In this document: positions 9,084-17,696 of the stretch, piece after piece
Numbering within the stretch: the first letter of the stretch is position 1
How the letters are laid out: every line of letters begins with the position of its first letter
NCBI GenBank assembly: GCA_937139605.1
Contig: CAKZQG010000027.1
Span: forward strand, 4,493 to 68,492
DNA from: an uncultured bacterium
Lineage (GTDB): Bacteria; DRYD01
DNA: 64,000 bases
Direction: 5' to 3'
Notes under the pieces: model-generated
The model's database searches: none
What the model was told of the DNA's origin: nothing
Seen by the model: only the letters and a program-made list of their open reading frames with translations
Translations under genes and position numbers: made by a program

Positions 9084-10439
9084 GTGGAATCTATTAAAAA
9101 TGAAACTAAATATAAAGTACTAAAATTTGGTGGAACAAGCGTAGCTAACGCTTATAGCAATATAAAAGAAATAGTATTAAATGAATTAAAAGAAAATATT
9201 AAAATAATCTTAGTTCTATCAGCTTTAAGTGGAATAACTAATTTACTTTTCGATATATCAAATTCAATAAAAAATAAAGATGAAAACAAAACTAAAAAAT
9301 TAATAGAAGAGCTTTATAATAAACATATAGATTTTATTAATAAGCTTTTAAAAACATCCCTTAAAGAGCAAGCTATTGCTGCCATAAATGAAACTATTAA
9401 TCTAATTAATAATTATAGAAATGAAGGTTTCAATTTAACTTCAAAGGAAGAAAAAGTAATATTAGCTCAAGGAGAAATTTTAGCAACTAATATATATCAT
9501 CTTTACTTTTTAGAAAATAATATTGAATGTAGTTTAATTAACGCTTTAGATTTTATAAAATTAAAAGAAAATAAAGATTTAGACTGGGAATTCATCAAAA
9601 ATAATTTAATAAATATAATAAATAAAATTGATAATAATCTTATAATAACGCAGGGATATATATGTAGAAATGCTTTTGGAGATATAGATAACTTAGGAAG
9701 GGGGGGGAGCGATTATACTGCATCTATTATAGGTAATATTTTAAATGCTAATGAGATTTACATATATAGTGATGTAAGTGGATTACATAATAATGATCCA
9801 AGATATGTTGATAGAACATACCCTATTAATTATATTAGTTTTGAAGAAGCAGCAGAGCTAGCGTACTTTGGAGCTAAAGTTCTACATCCAGCTACTATCT
9901 TACCCGCACAATTAAAAAATATCCCCGTTATATTAAAGAATACCTTTAATCCTTTTTCATTTGGAACAGTTATAACTAATGAGCTTCCTATATCGGAAGG
10001 TTTTAAAGCGGTTGCTGCTAAAGATAATATAACTATTATAAAAATAAAAAGTTATAGAATGCTCCTAACTTACGGATATTTACGAGCAGTATTTGAAATA
10101 TTTGAAAGATATAAAACCCCAGTTGATATGATTACAACTTCAGAGGTATCAATATCAGTTACTATAGATAACACTACCTACCTACAAGAAATAATTAATG
10201 AATTAAATGAAATTGCTTTTATAGAAGTTATTCCAAATAACTCTATAATATGTATAGTAGGATATATACCTATAAATAAAGCAGGTTATCTTTTTAAAGT
10301 TTTAGAATCAATAAAAGATATCCCCATTAGAATGATAGCTTACGGAAGTAGTGATTATAATATTTCACTTTGTATAGATACATCTTATAAACAAAAAGTT
10401 CTAGAAAAACTTAATAAAAGTTTATTTGAAATTTATTAA
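9084..10439 (+). CDS. lysC: Aspartate kinase
   Basis: Phosphorylates aspartate, the first step toward lysine, threonine, methionine and diaminopimelate. The kinase domain starts with KFGGTSVANA (residues 14-23) and contains GRGGSDYTAS, YSDVSGLHNNDPRYV and AAELAYFGAKVLHP. Two ACT domains (about 310-451) should give feedback control by lysine and/or threonine. The start is a GTG at 9084: AAGGAGG at 9066-9072 lies 11 nt before it, one of the few strong ribosome sites among core genes here. lysA follows after 17 bp, so the two form a lysine/DAP operon; asd is 26 kb away on the other strand. No lysine riboswitch or T-box could be recognised upstream. Confidence 0.95.
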   Translation: MESIKNETKYKVLKFGGTSVANAYSNIKEIVLNELKENIKIILVLSALSGITNLLFDISNSIKNKDENKTKKLIEELYNKHIDFINKLLKTSLKEQAIAAINETINLINNYRNEGFNLTSKEEKVILAQGEILATNIYHLYFLENNIECSLINALDFIKLKENKDLDWEFIKNNLINIINKIDNNLIITQGYICRNAFGDIDNLGRGGSDYTASIIGNILNANEIYIYSDVSGLHNNDPRYVDRTYPINYISFEEAAELAYFGAKVLHPATILPAQLKNIPVILKNTFNPFSFGTVITNELPISEGFKAVAAKDNITIIKIKSYRMLLTYGYLRAVFEIFERYKTPVDMITTSEVSISVTIDNTTYLQEIINELNEIAFIEVIPNNSIICIVGYIPINKAGYLFKVLESIKDIPIRMIAYGSSDYNISLCIDTSYKQKVLEKLNKSLFEIY

Positions 10440-10456
10440 ATAAAATAACTAATTTT

Positions 10457-11608
10457 ATGTTTGAAGGTAAAATAGAAAAAATATTAAAATTAAAAACTCC
10501 AGCGTATTATTACGATATAGATATATTAAATCTTACTTTAAAAAATTTAATAGAAAATTCAAAAATATTAAATAGTATAATATGCTATTCATTTAAAGCT
10601 AACGCTAATGATAATATACTTAAAGAGATAAAAAAATATAATCTAGGAGCAGATTGTGTTAGTTTAGGGGAATTAAAAAAAGCTAAAAACTTAGATTTCA
10701 AGCCTATAGTTTTTGCAGGGGTAGGAAAAACAGATGAAGAATTAGAATTTGCTATAAGTAATGATATTTTTTCTATAAACGTTGAAAGTATCCAAGAACT
10801 TAAAGTTATTATAGATATTGCTCGTAAATTAACTAAAAAAGCTAATATATCTTTAAGAATAAACCCTAATATAGATCCACTAACTCATAAATACATAACT
10901 ACAGGATTAGAAGAAAATAAATTCGGAATAAATTTTAATGAAATAAACGAAGTAATAGAAATAATTGAAAATGGTAAGGAACATTTAAATTTTGTTGGGC
11001 TTCATTTTCATATAGGTTCACAAATCCTAGATTTCAACGTCTTTAAAAATTATTGCTTAAAAATAAATGAAACTCTCAAATATTTTGAAGAAAGAGATTT
11101 TAAGATAAAGTATGTTAATGTTGGAGGAGGGTTAGGAATAGATTATTATAACCCCGATAAACTCCCTGATTTCAAAAACTATTTCTATACATTTTATCGA
11201 TTTTTAGATCATATAAACAGAGCTATAATTTTTGAACTAGGTAGATCAATAGTAGGTCAATGCGGAGCATATTTAGTTAAAGTTCTATATATAAAAGATT
11301 CTCTTAATCCTAATAAAAAGAAAGTTATAGTAGATGGTGGAATGAATCATTTAATAAGACCTGCATTATATGAAGCATTTCATTTAATCCAAAATCTATC
11401 TAAATACTATGAAAAACCAATTTATCTTTATGATATTTATGGACCAATCTGCGAATCTACAGATTGCTTTGGTAAAAACATGTTACTACCCTTAACAGAA
11501 AGAAACGATATATTAGCTATAAGAAGTGCCGGTGCTTATGGTGAAGCAATGATATCCAATTATAATTTAAAAGGCAACCCCTTTATCTATTACTCTAATG
11601 AACCATAA
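10457..11608 (+). CDS. lysA: Diaminopimelate decarboxylase
   Basis: PLP enzyme of the alanine-racemase fold that makes lysine from meso-diaminopimelate. The PLP lysine is in CYSFKANAN (Lys47). HFHIGSQI, a glycine loop NVGGGLGIDYY, and the PICESTDCFG motif with catalytic Cys follow in family order; the end AIRSAGAYGEAM is typical. At 383 residues it is slightly short because the N-terminus begins almost directly at TPAYYYD. Second gene of the lysC operon, without its own ribosome site (AACTAATTTT precedes the ATG), so translation may depend on coupling to lysC. Confidence 0.95.
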   Translation: MFEGKIEKILKLKTPAYYYDIDILNLTLKNLIENSKILNSIICYSFKANANDNILKEIKKYNLGADCVSLGELKKAKNLDFKPIVFAGVGKTDEELEFAISNDIFSINVESIQELKVIIDIARKLTKKANISLRINPNIDPLTHKYITTGLEENKFGINFNEINEVIEIIENGKEHLNFVGLHFHIGSQILDFNVFKNYCLKINETLKYFEERDFKIKYVNVGGGLGIDYYNPDKLPDFKNYFYTFYRFLDHINRAIIFELGRSIVGQCGAYLVKVLYIKDSLNPNKKKVIVDGGMNHLIRPALYEAFHLIQNLSKYYEKPIYLYDIYGPICESTDCFGKNMLLPLTERNDILAIRSAGAYGEAMISNYNLKGNPFIYYSNEP

Positions 11609-11714
11609 AAACAAAACATATAAAAAACCAATATAATTAGTAGCGATTACTTAATTAATTCTACCTTTATTAAAATTAAGATTTTTTAAGACAAAAGGGT
11701 ATTTTAAAAAATTT

Positions 11715-11934
11715 ATGCATTGCCCATATTGTGAAAATAAGCACATTTTGGTTCTTAAACTTTTTGAGCTTCAAGTTATTGTGTTTGGAATTTTAGAAAA
11801 GGGAAGGAAAAGTAGAAGTTGAAATAGTAAATACTGAAACTACCCTAAAATAAGCGATAAAGAAATTAAGGAGAGGGAGTTCGATATACACTGATAAATT
11901 CAAAAGCATTACTAAGGTTATTAAAGTATCATAG
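11715..11934 (+). pseudogene. Remnant of an IS1595 (ISXO2-like) family transposase
   Basis: The 371-bp gap between lysA and the next gene holds a broken transposase. From ATG 11715 one frame reads MHCPYCENKHILVLKLFEL, the N-terminal zinc-ribbon half, and runs into FGILEKGRK. After a frameshift near 11812 the next frame continues VEVEIVNTETTLK, an in-frame TAA, then AIKKLRRGSSIYTDKFKS. The GILE-x-GRKVEVEIV and GSSIYTD segments match the DDE domain of ISXO2-like transposases. The middle of the gene (second zinc pair and first catalytic Asp region) is deleted. Terminal inverted repeats were not found. It is dead and no intact copy is in the window. Confidence 0.7.
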
Positions 11935-11979
11935 AAGAAGATAGAATAAATTAAGCAATTACCTAATTAGTATAATTTT

Positions 11980-12750
11980 ATGATGAGTATAATTTTAGAA
12001 AAAATTTATGATTTCTTATTTTTTTTGTTTAGCGGTTTATGCCATCAAATAAATGAAAGATCATTTTGTGATATAAATGGGTATCAATTTTTTGTTTGCT
12101 CAAGAGATACTGGAACTTACATAGGTTTCTTAGTAAGCTTTATTATTATTTATTTAATTAATATTTTTTTTTATAAAAAAAAGCATCATAAATACATTAA
12201 TAATTTAATTACTAATTATATTAAAGTAATAATTTTCATATTTTTGTTTTATTTATTTTTATTTGGGTTAGATGGAATAACAAGTTATACAAAATTAAGA
12301 GAAACCACAAATTCAATTAGATATTTCACAGGTCTTTTTATGGCAGCTCATATGGGATTAATTTTTAAATATTTTGAATTATCCCTTAATAATACATTTT
12401 CTACCGATTATACAGAACTTCATAAAAATATATCAAAATTGGAATTTATAAAGTTTATTTTATTGTTTAATTTTTTGATATTATTATTTTACTTTTGCTC
12501 GCTTTATGTATTTTTACCTTACTTAATTTTTTTACTTCCTATAGCAATATTCTTTTATTTTTATAAAATTATAAAACTTATTTCTAATCTAATTTATTTT
12601 CAAATTGCAGATATTAATACCAAATTTATAAAATTATTACCAAATCTTATTTTTATAGCTTTTTCTTTTTTATTATTACTTTTTTTAATAACAATAGCAT
12701 ACTTTAAAGAAGCTTCAATTATACAAATTTACAATAAATATATACATTAA
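11980..12750 (+). CDS. DUF2085 family membrane protein
   Basis: A 256-residue integral membrane protein with about six hydrophobic segments. The N-terminal CHQINERSFCDINGYQ and VCSRDTGTYIGF correspond to the DUF2085 signature (CHQ-x-x-x-RSF, then PVCARCTGIY-x-G). The second conserved block LDGITSYTKLRETTNSIRYFTG also fits (DG-x-T, LR-x-TG). The function of the family is unknown; conserved cysteines suggest metal or redox chemistry. Here Cys-x-x-Cys of the usual CARCTG is changed to CSRDTG, losing one cysteine. The start is one of two adjacent ATG codons with no ribosome site. It is followed after 13 bp by the rRNA methylase gene, so both may share a transcript. Confidence 0.75.
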   Translation: MMSIILEKIYDFLFFLFSGLCHQINERSFCDINGYQFFVCSRDTGTYIGFLVSFIIIYLINIFFYKKKHHKYINNLITNYIKVIIFIFLFYLFLFGLDGITSYTKLRETTNSIRYFTGLFMAAHMGLIFKYFELSLNNTFSTDYTELHKNISKLEFIKFILLFNFLILLFYFCSLYVFLPYLIFLLPIAIFFYFYKIIKLISNLIYFQIADINTKFIKLLPNLIFIAFSFLLLLFLITIAYFKEASIIQIYNKYIH

Positions 12751-12763
12751 AAAACAATAAAAA

Positions 12764-13504
12764 ATGTATCTATATAATAAAAAACTTATAAAAGAATTTA
12801 TAGAAGATAAAAATAACATAAAAAAAATAACGAAAGTATATATAAGTAAGTCTATTGAGGATAAGATTTATGTAAAAAAAATGATACACGATTTAAAGCA
12901 ACATAATATTCCAATCCATATAATAGATAGCAATATCTTCAAAAAAAAATTTAATTTTTTAAATCATCAATTAATAGTATTAGAGTACTATGATTATATT
13001 TACAGTAGCTTAAAAGAAATAGAAGAAAATATATATAATTCAGAATTACCTATAATAATTTTAGGTTATAAAATAAAAGATCCAAGAAATTTAGGAGCAT
13101 TAATGAGAGTATGTTATGCCTTTAATATAGCTGGAATCTTAATTCCCATTCACGACTCTGCAAACATTAATGATATTGTTATCCAAACTTCCAGAAACTC
13201 AAAAATAAAAATCCATAGATTTTACAGTATATCTAAAATCCTTAATCACTTTATTTCCAAAAAATATAATATTATTTTATTAGATAAAGATAGTAAAACC
13301 AAACTGCACAAATTAGATTATAATTTTATATTACCTAAAAGCTTAGTAATTATAGGTGGCGAGAATGGAATTCCTAAAGAGGTAATTAAAAATATAAATA
13401 GTTTAAAAATTGTAGCTATAGAAATATTTAACGTGGAAAGCCTTAACCTAACAAATGCAGCCGCTATATTTTTATATCATTTTTTCAGTAAAAAACATAA
13501 ATAA
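12764..13504 (+). CDS. TrmH/SpoU family RNA 2'-O-ribose methyltransferase
   Basis: A 246-residue SPOUT-class enzyme. The three knot motifs are present in order: DPRNLGALMRVCYAF (motif 1, about 106), IIGGENGIPKEV (motif 2, about 195) and ESLNLTNAAAIFLYHF (motif 3, about 223). The roughly 90-residue N-terminal part resembles the L30e-like substrate-binding domain of RlmB and related rRNA methylases, so 23S rRNA G2251 is a possible target, but TrmH-family members with other targets look alike. No ribosome site is visible. It lies directly behind the DUF2085 gene and is followed by a convergent mlaE-like gene with no recognisable terminator in the 65 bp between. Confidence 0.85.
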   Translation: MYLYNKKLIKEFIEDKNNIKKITKVYISKSIEDKIYVKKMIHDLKQHNIPIHIIDSNIFKKKFNFLNHQLIVLEYYDYIYSSLKEIEENIYNSELPIIILGYKIKDPRNLGALMRVCYAFNIAGILIPIHDSANINDIVIQTSRNSKIKIHRFYSISKILNHFISKKYNIILLDKDSKTKLHKLDYNFILPKSLVIIGGENGIPKEVIKNINSLKIVAIEIFNVESLNLTNAAAIFLYHFFSKKHK

Positions 13505-13569
13505 ACTAATTTTTAAATAATTTCCTCTTTTAAAGAGTTGCCAATTTTAATTAATAGTATTTTATGTAA

Positions 13570-14322
13570 TTACCTAGCAAAAAGTAAATAAGATAAAGCA
13601 AAATTTAAAATAAAAATCATAATAATAGAATACATAACGGCCTTAGTAGTAGCAATACCAACACCTGCCGAATTTTTACTACTTTTAATACCTTCTATAC
13701 TACAAATTAACACAATAGCTATAGCAAAAACTACTGATTTTAATAACCCTGAGTATATATCATATGGTTCTAAGATTCTCTCAATGGATGAAGTATAAAC
13801 TTTATAAGATATTCCTGCATAGATATTAGCCATAAAATATCCGCCTGCTGTCCCTGAAATTATAGATATTAAAGTAATAATAGGTTGAGATATAATTAAA
13901 GCGATTAATCTTGGTGTAATTAAATAACTTGAGATATTAGCACCCATAGTTTTTAAAGCGTCTATTTGATCAGTAGCATTCATAGTAGAAATTTCAGCAG
14001 CAATAGCTGCACCACTTCTGCCAATTATAACGATAGCACTAAGCATAGGCCCAAATTCTCTTGCCATAGCAACAGCTACTCCACCACCTACCATATCTGC
14101 TACCCCATACCTCACTGCTTCCCTTGCTAATTCTAGAGATATTACCATCCCTGAAAAAGTTATTGTCAATACCACTATAAAAAGCGCATTATATCCTAAA
14201 TGTATAATATAATAAGGAATATATTCGATAGGAAAATCTAACTTTATACTGGATTTAATAACATCTTTTAATATAAAATATATCAAACCAATATATTCTA
14301 AAAACAAAAATAAAACACTCAT
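13570..14322 (-). CDS. mlaE: MlaE/YrbE-type ABC transporter permease
   Basis: A 250-residue permease with 5-6 membrane segments. The core GPMLSAIVIIGRSGAAIAAE, followed by DQIDALKTMGANISSYLITPR and the NSAGVGIATTKAV end, is diagnostic of MlaE (DUF140). MlaE with MlaF (ATPase) and MlaD (MCE protein) moves phospholipids between inner and outer membranes, so it supports a diderm envelope. The ATPase and MCE partners are not next to it: the downstream neighbour is the convergent methylase gene and the upstream neighbour is the glycine-zipper gene. No strong ribosome site precedes the ATG. Confidence 0.92.
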   Translation of the reverse strand: MSVLFLFLEYIGLIYFILKDVIKSSIKLDFPIEYIPYYIIHLGYNALFIVVLTITFSGMVISLELAREAVRYGVADMVGGGVAVAMAREFGPMLSAIVIIGRSGAAIAAEISTMNATDQIDALKTMGANISSYLITPRLIALIISQPIITLISIISGTAGGYFMANIYAGISYKVYTSSIERILEPYDIYSGLLKSVVFAIAIVLICSIEGIKSSKNSAGVGIATTKAVMYSIIMIFILNFALSYLLFAR

Positions 14323-14373
14323 TAATAAATTAATTAAATCTATAAATCTTTATTCCTTCTAATAATTATCTAA

Positions 14374-14405
14374 AATAAAAAAAGGGGAGGCTATGCTCCC
14401 CCTTT
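14374..14405 (-). terminator. Rho-independent terminator of the glycine-zipper gene
   Basis: On the minus strand a GGGGGAGC-AT-GCCTCCCC-type hairpin (stem arms near 14383-14389 and 14396-14403) is followed by a run of T. It lies 27 bp after the stop of the 14432 gene, separating it from mlaE. Confidence 0.88.
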
Positions 14406-14431
14406 GCAAGTATCCCATCTACTAAGTCTTT

Positions 14432-15121
14432 TTAAAAGAGCTTTTTAAATATTTTTCCTATTCCTTTAAAAAGCCCTGCTATTCCATCAGCAACTGCTCC
14501 AACAAACCCACCAGCTACTTTACCTATAAACCCACCTACTGCTTTACCAAGGAAGCTTCCACCAATACCTCCTACAATACCTCCTAAGAATCCTCCTATA
14601 ATAGTACCTATACCTGGGAATATAGCTGTTCCAATAGCTGCACCAGCTGCTGCTCCTGCTTGCCAACCTACAAATCCACCAGCAATACCTCCAGCCATTC
14701 CTCCTATACCTTGCCCTATAGCCATACCGTAATCAGTAAATGTAGGTGGTTTAATTGGAGGGAATCCCGGAAATGGCATTGGTCTTGGGAAAGGCATTGG
14801 ACCACATATTGGTCCAGGGAAACCAATTGGGCCACCTACTGGTGGAAATCCAATTGGGCCACCTACTGGTGGAAATCCAATTGGGCCACCTACTGGTGGA
14901 AATCCTATTGGAGCTCCACCCATTGGATTAAATATAGGTGGTTGGCAACCACAACCTCCTTGTTGTAATTGTAATAATTGAATTAATACCATTATTAGCT
15001 GCATTATAATATGTGGTGGGATTTGAGGTTGAGGCCTATAAATACATCCCCCTATAGCAATATTATTAATATTAATATTATAAATAGAGCTTAGATTAGG
15101 ACCTCCTATTAATGGAAACAT
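14432..15121 (-). CDS. Proline/glycine-repeat protein with C-terminal glycine zipper
   Basis: A 229-residue protein of unknown function. Residues 1-60 contain a hydrophobic helix and a GGCGCQPP motif. A middle part holds three exact PIGFPPVGG repeats (27-bp DNA repeats at 14823-14903) plus a partial fourth and PMPFPRPMPFPGFPP. From about residue 128 a long glycine zipper (AGGIAGGFVGWQAGAAAGAA, then more GxxxG) ends in FKGIGKIFKKLF, an amphipathic cationic tail. Such zippers insert in or span membranes; related designs occur in bacteriocin-like peptides and outer-membrane zipper proteins. No classical signal peptide is seen. It has the shared TTGTAA-box promoter, a strong AGGAGGTG site and its own terminator, so it is an independent, probably highly expressed unit. 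The plus-strand ORF across it is a shadow of the repeats. Confidence 0.8.
   Translation of the reverse strand: MFPLIGGPNLSSIYNININNIAIGGCIYRPQPQIPPHIIMQLIMVLIQLLQLQQGGCGCQPPIFNPMGGAPIGFPPVGGPIGFPPVGGPIGFPPVGGPIGFPGPICGPMPFPRPMPFPGFPPIKPPTFTDYGMAIGQGIGGMAGGIAGGFVGWQAGAAAGAAIGTAIFPGIGTIIGGFLGGIVGGIGGSFLGKAVGGFIGKVAGGFVGAVADGIAGLFKGIGKIFKKLF
14823..14912. repeat. 27-bp tandem repeat inside the glycine-zipper gene
   Basis: Three identical 27-bp units (14823-14849, 14850-14876, 14877-14903) plus a diverged start of a fourth. Each encodes nine residues, PIGFPPVGG, so unit number can change without a frameshift. Exact nucleotide identity implies recent expansion. Confidence 0.92.
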
Positions 15122-15130
15122 ATTTTAAAC

Positions 15131-15234
15131 ACCTCCTATTTTTTTGTTTTTTTATTTTTAGTTTTCAATATATATATAATCATTTTTAAAAAAAATAAAG
15201 GCTTTGATATCATTTTTTTACAATTTTTTTACAA
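15131..15234 (-). promoter_or_regulatory. Promoter and leader, minus-strand member of the TTGTAA-box family
   Basis: Read on the minus strand, TTGTAA boxes start at 15234 and 15223 (11 bp apart). TTGAA starts at 15168, exactly 55 bp after the second box, as in the 6-kb copies, preceded by TATATATA in place of the -10. AGGAGGT at 15137-15131 precedes the ATG (15121). The tRNA-Arg promoter lies back to back. Confidence 0.62.
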
Positions 15235-15307
15235 AATTAGTTTTTATATTTTTTTTATTGGTTTTATAGAGGTTAAACTAATAAAGTTGTATAATAATAA
15301 GAATAAG

Positions 15308-15381
15308 GGGGTTGTAGCTCAAAAGGATAGAGCGTTGCCCTCCTAAGGCAAAGGTTGCCGGTTCGATTCCGGCCAACCCCA
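15308..15381 (+). tRNA. tRNA-Arg, anticodon CCT
   Basis: A full cloverleaf: acceptor arms GGGGTTG (15308-15314) and CAACCCC (15374-15380), D-arm GCTC/GAGC, anticodon stem TTGCC/GGCAA around the loop CTCCTAA giving anticodon CCT (reads AGG), and T-arm GCCGG-TTCGATT-CCGGC. Discriminator A at 15381; CCA is not encoded. TATAAT lies about 18 bp upstream. It stands alone, with no other tRNA next to it. Confidence 0.96.
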
Positions 15382-15744
15382 TCTAATGTTCACAAAATAA
15401 AAAAATTGCTAATAATACCTTTTTTTAAAAGAGTTAGAATTAATACTATTTAGATAATTCAATTGAGATAATTCATAGTTAGAAAATAAATTCTCTTGAT
15501 AAAATTTAGTTTTTATAACATTAGTAGAAGAAATTTGATAATATTGGAAATTGATGATAGCAGGGGATAAAACAATGCTATCTAAATCTTTTAAATCCAG
15601 CACTGTTAATAAAACAAGTTTATGCTAATTTTAGAATATATCTAGATTCCAATCAGAAAGCCCCTACTTAATAATTTAGATTTAGCTAACTTGAATACCA
15701 CAATTCCCATATAAAAATATAAAAATAAATAATTTATAAATCTA
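15382..15744. other. Gene-poor stretch, no supported feature
   Basis: 363 bp between tRNA-Arg and the kinase-like gene. One minus-strand frame is open at 15409-15603 (64 codons, GTG start, no ribosome site, no recognisable motif), which I judge to be chance. No hairpin terminator, repeat or integrase remnant was seen, so there is no evidence that the tRNA serves as an attachment site. Confidence 0.5.
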
Positions 15745-17637
15745 TCACTTTAATTTCTGTAAAACAATTTTAAATATATAATTTAGAATAAAATAAACAC
15801 TTAACCCTAAAAAAATAATATTAATAATCAAAATAAATGAAAATAATTTTAAATCTTTAAAAAATATCAAACTACTAATAACTGATAATATAAAAACAAA
15901 AATAATAACGAAAATTTTTATTTTTTTTAAATAGTTTTCTAAAAATTCATTCAAAGGACTAGAAATTTTTATTGAAATAAAACTATTTAATTTCATATTA
16001 ACTTCTTTTAAAATCTCTGATTTGTTTAACTCTTCTAGTTTAATATTTAATAGTTCTTGTTTTAAATTTTCATATATAAAATAAATTAAAATACCGTAAG
16101 ATTTATCTTTATATAAGCTAATAAATATATTAACTATCTTTTTTAGATTTTCTTCATCTAAAAATTGAACAAAATTAACAATAATAACTTTAAAATAATA
16201 AAAACTTTTCTCATCTAAATTATATTTTTTTTGTATATCACTTTGATTTTTATCTATAAATGAAAATAAACTAAAGAGAATACTAACTTTATAGTAGGTA
16301 AATAAATCTAAATTTAAAGGTATAAAAACAAAAATACTATTCATAAAATCTACAAAAGTCGAATTCAATATATTGTTTTGCTTTAGTTTAAAAGCAACAT
16401 AGTCTTGTATACCAGAAACATTTTGGTAATAAATTATATTACTTTCAATTTCAATTCTTTTAACTAAATTAAAATCTGTTAAATCTTTATAAAATTTTGA
16501 TTCTTGTTTAGATTTATTATCTATTTTTTCTTGGGTAACTTCATTTTTAGATACATAAAAACTAATGTTATCTATAATTTTATCCTGAATTTTATCTTGA
16601 TCTATAAATTGTTTGTTTTCAGATTCTAAATTTTTATGCTCTTTTTGTTTATCAAGATGATACTTAACTAGATCTTTTTTTAATTCATTTTTTATAGCAC
16701 TTAAATTTTTTCTTTGATTAAACAAAAGATAGCCTAAAATAAAATTTTTAAATAAAATCTCTTTAAAGTTAGAATATCTAAAATAGTTTTTGCAAACTTC
16801 TTTTAAATTGTTATACTTAATTTGATCTAGATAAGGTAATTGAGAAGAAATATTTATATTTTGTTTTATATCAGGTGGCCAAGTCTTTACCTTATAATCT
16901 ACATGATACAAAAAATTTTGTAACATATTATGATTAATATTAGCAGCTTTTATAAAATCAAAAACATTTAAACCTGTTAAAATATAAAAAATAAAATTAG
17001 TAGCTAACCAAAGCTCAGAATAAATATTATATTCATTTTTAAAAAAAGCCTCTGGAGGTAATATAAAATCACTACTAATAAAACCAACATCTTTTAAATC
17101 ATTTACATTGATTTTTTCTATATTTCTTATTGTTATAAAAAAACCTTGCTCATTTTCAATAACTAAAAAATTATCTAATTTAAAATCACAAAGCAGAACA
17201 CTATTTTCATGAAAAAAAATTAATAAATCAATTAATTTATTATAAATTTCTATCCTTTTATAACTAAAAATTTCTTGGTTATTTAAAAAATTGTCTAAAC
17301 TAATATAATTTTGTTTTTTAAAAAGCAAAAGCATATTTTTGGTACCTTTATTAAAAATTTTCCCATCATCTAAAAAATAACCAATAGGTAAAGAATTTTC
17401 CAAACTAATCTTTATAAAATTATCCTCAGTTTTATTATTTAATAAATCATATATAAACTCTATTCTTTTTATCAAATCTTTATAGAATTTATTAACATTT
17501 AATACATCGTTAATAACCTTTAAAAAATAATCATTATATTCATAAAAATCTACTAGATTTTGGCCTTTATTAACTAAAATTAAATTAGATTCTTTTATAT
17601 TTATTTTTTTATTTGAATTGAAGAGTTTTATTTCCAT
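15745..17637 (-). CDS. Degenerate protein-kinase-like membrane protein
   Basis: A 630-residue protein with a divergent kinase fold in residues 1-310. The catalytic loop is recognisable as LLCDFKLDNFLV (Asp151, Lys153, Asn156 of D-x-K-x-x-N), and LPPEAFF (193-199) stands where APE is expected. The glycine-rich loop is not evident, and the DFG position reads IRNIEKIN, so the second metal-binding Asp appears missing; it may be a pseudokinase. A Lys/Glu/Gln-rich linker (about 330-390) joins a helical region of unknown type, and two hydrophobic segments close the chain (about 575-595 and 600-622). It lies upstream of no obvious phosphatase or substrate and is 59 bp downstream of tsaD on the same strand. 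Kinase ancestry is fairly clear, activity is doubtful. Confidence 0.6.
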   Translation of the reverse strand: MEIKLFNSNKKINIKESNLILVNKGQNLVDFYEYNDYFLKVINDVLNVNKFYKDLIKRIEFIYDLLNNKTEDNFIKISLENSLPIGYFLDDGKIFNKGTKNMLLLFKKQNYISLDNFLNNQEIFSYKRIEIYNKLIDLLIFFHENSVLLCDFKLDNFLVIENEQGFFITIRNIEKINVNDLKDVGFISSDFILPPEAFFKNEYNIYSELWLATNFIFYILTGLNVFDFIKAANINHNMLQNFLYHVDYKVKTWPPDIKQNINISSQLPYLDQIKYNNLKEVCKNYFRYSNFKEILFKNFILGYLLFNQRKNLSAIKNELKKDLVKYHLDKQKEHKNLESENKQFIDQDKIQDKIIDNISFYVSKNEVTQEKIDNKSKQESKFYKDLTDFNLVKRIEIESNIIYYQNVSGIQDYVAFKLKQNNILNSTFVDFMNSIFVFIPLNLDLFTYYKVSILFSLFSFIDKNQSDIQKKYNLDEKSFYYFKVIIVNFVQFLDEENLKKIVNIFISLYKDKSYGILIYFIYENLKQELLNIKLEELNKSEILKEVNMKLNSFISIKISSPLNEFLENYLKKIKIFVIIFVFILSVISSLIFFKDLKLFSFILIINIIFLGLSVYFILNYIFKIVLQKLK

Positions 17638-17696
17638 AAATTATTCCGTAAATTTAAGTAATATAAATTATTAGGAAATTTATTTATTTCTGATAA

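Noticed and set aside
14823-14912. CRISPR-like array
   Set aside because: The 27-bp repeats have no spacers and lie in frame inside a coding region.
14660-14968. Plus-strand ORF of 102 codons with Trp-rich repeats
   Set aside because: It is the antisense reading of the 27-bp repeats in the glycine-zipper gene; no ribosome site.
15409-15603. Minus-strand 64-codon ORF beside tRNA-Arg
   Set aside because: GTG start without ribosome site, no motif, composition like non-coding DNA.
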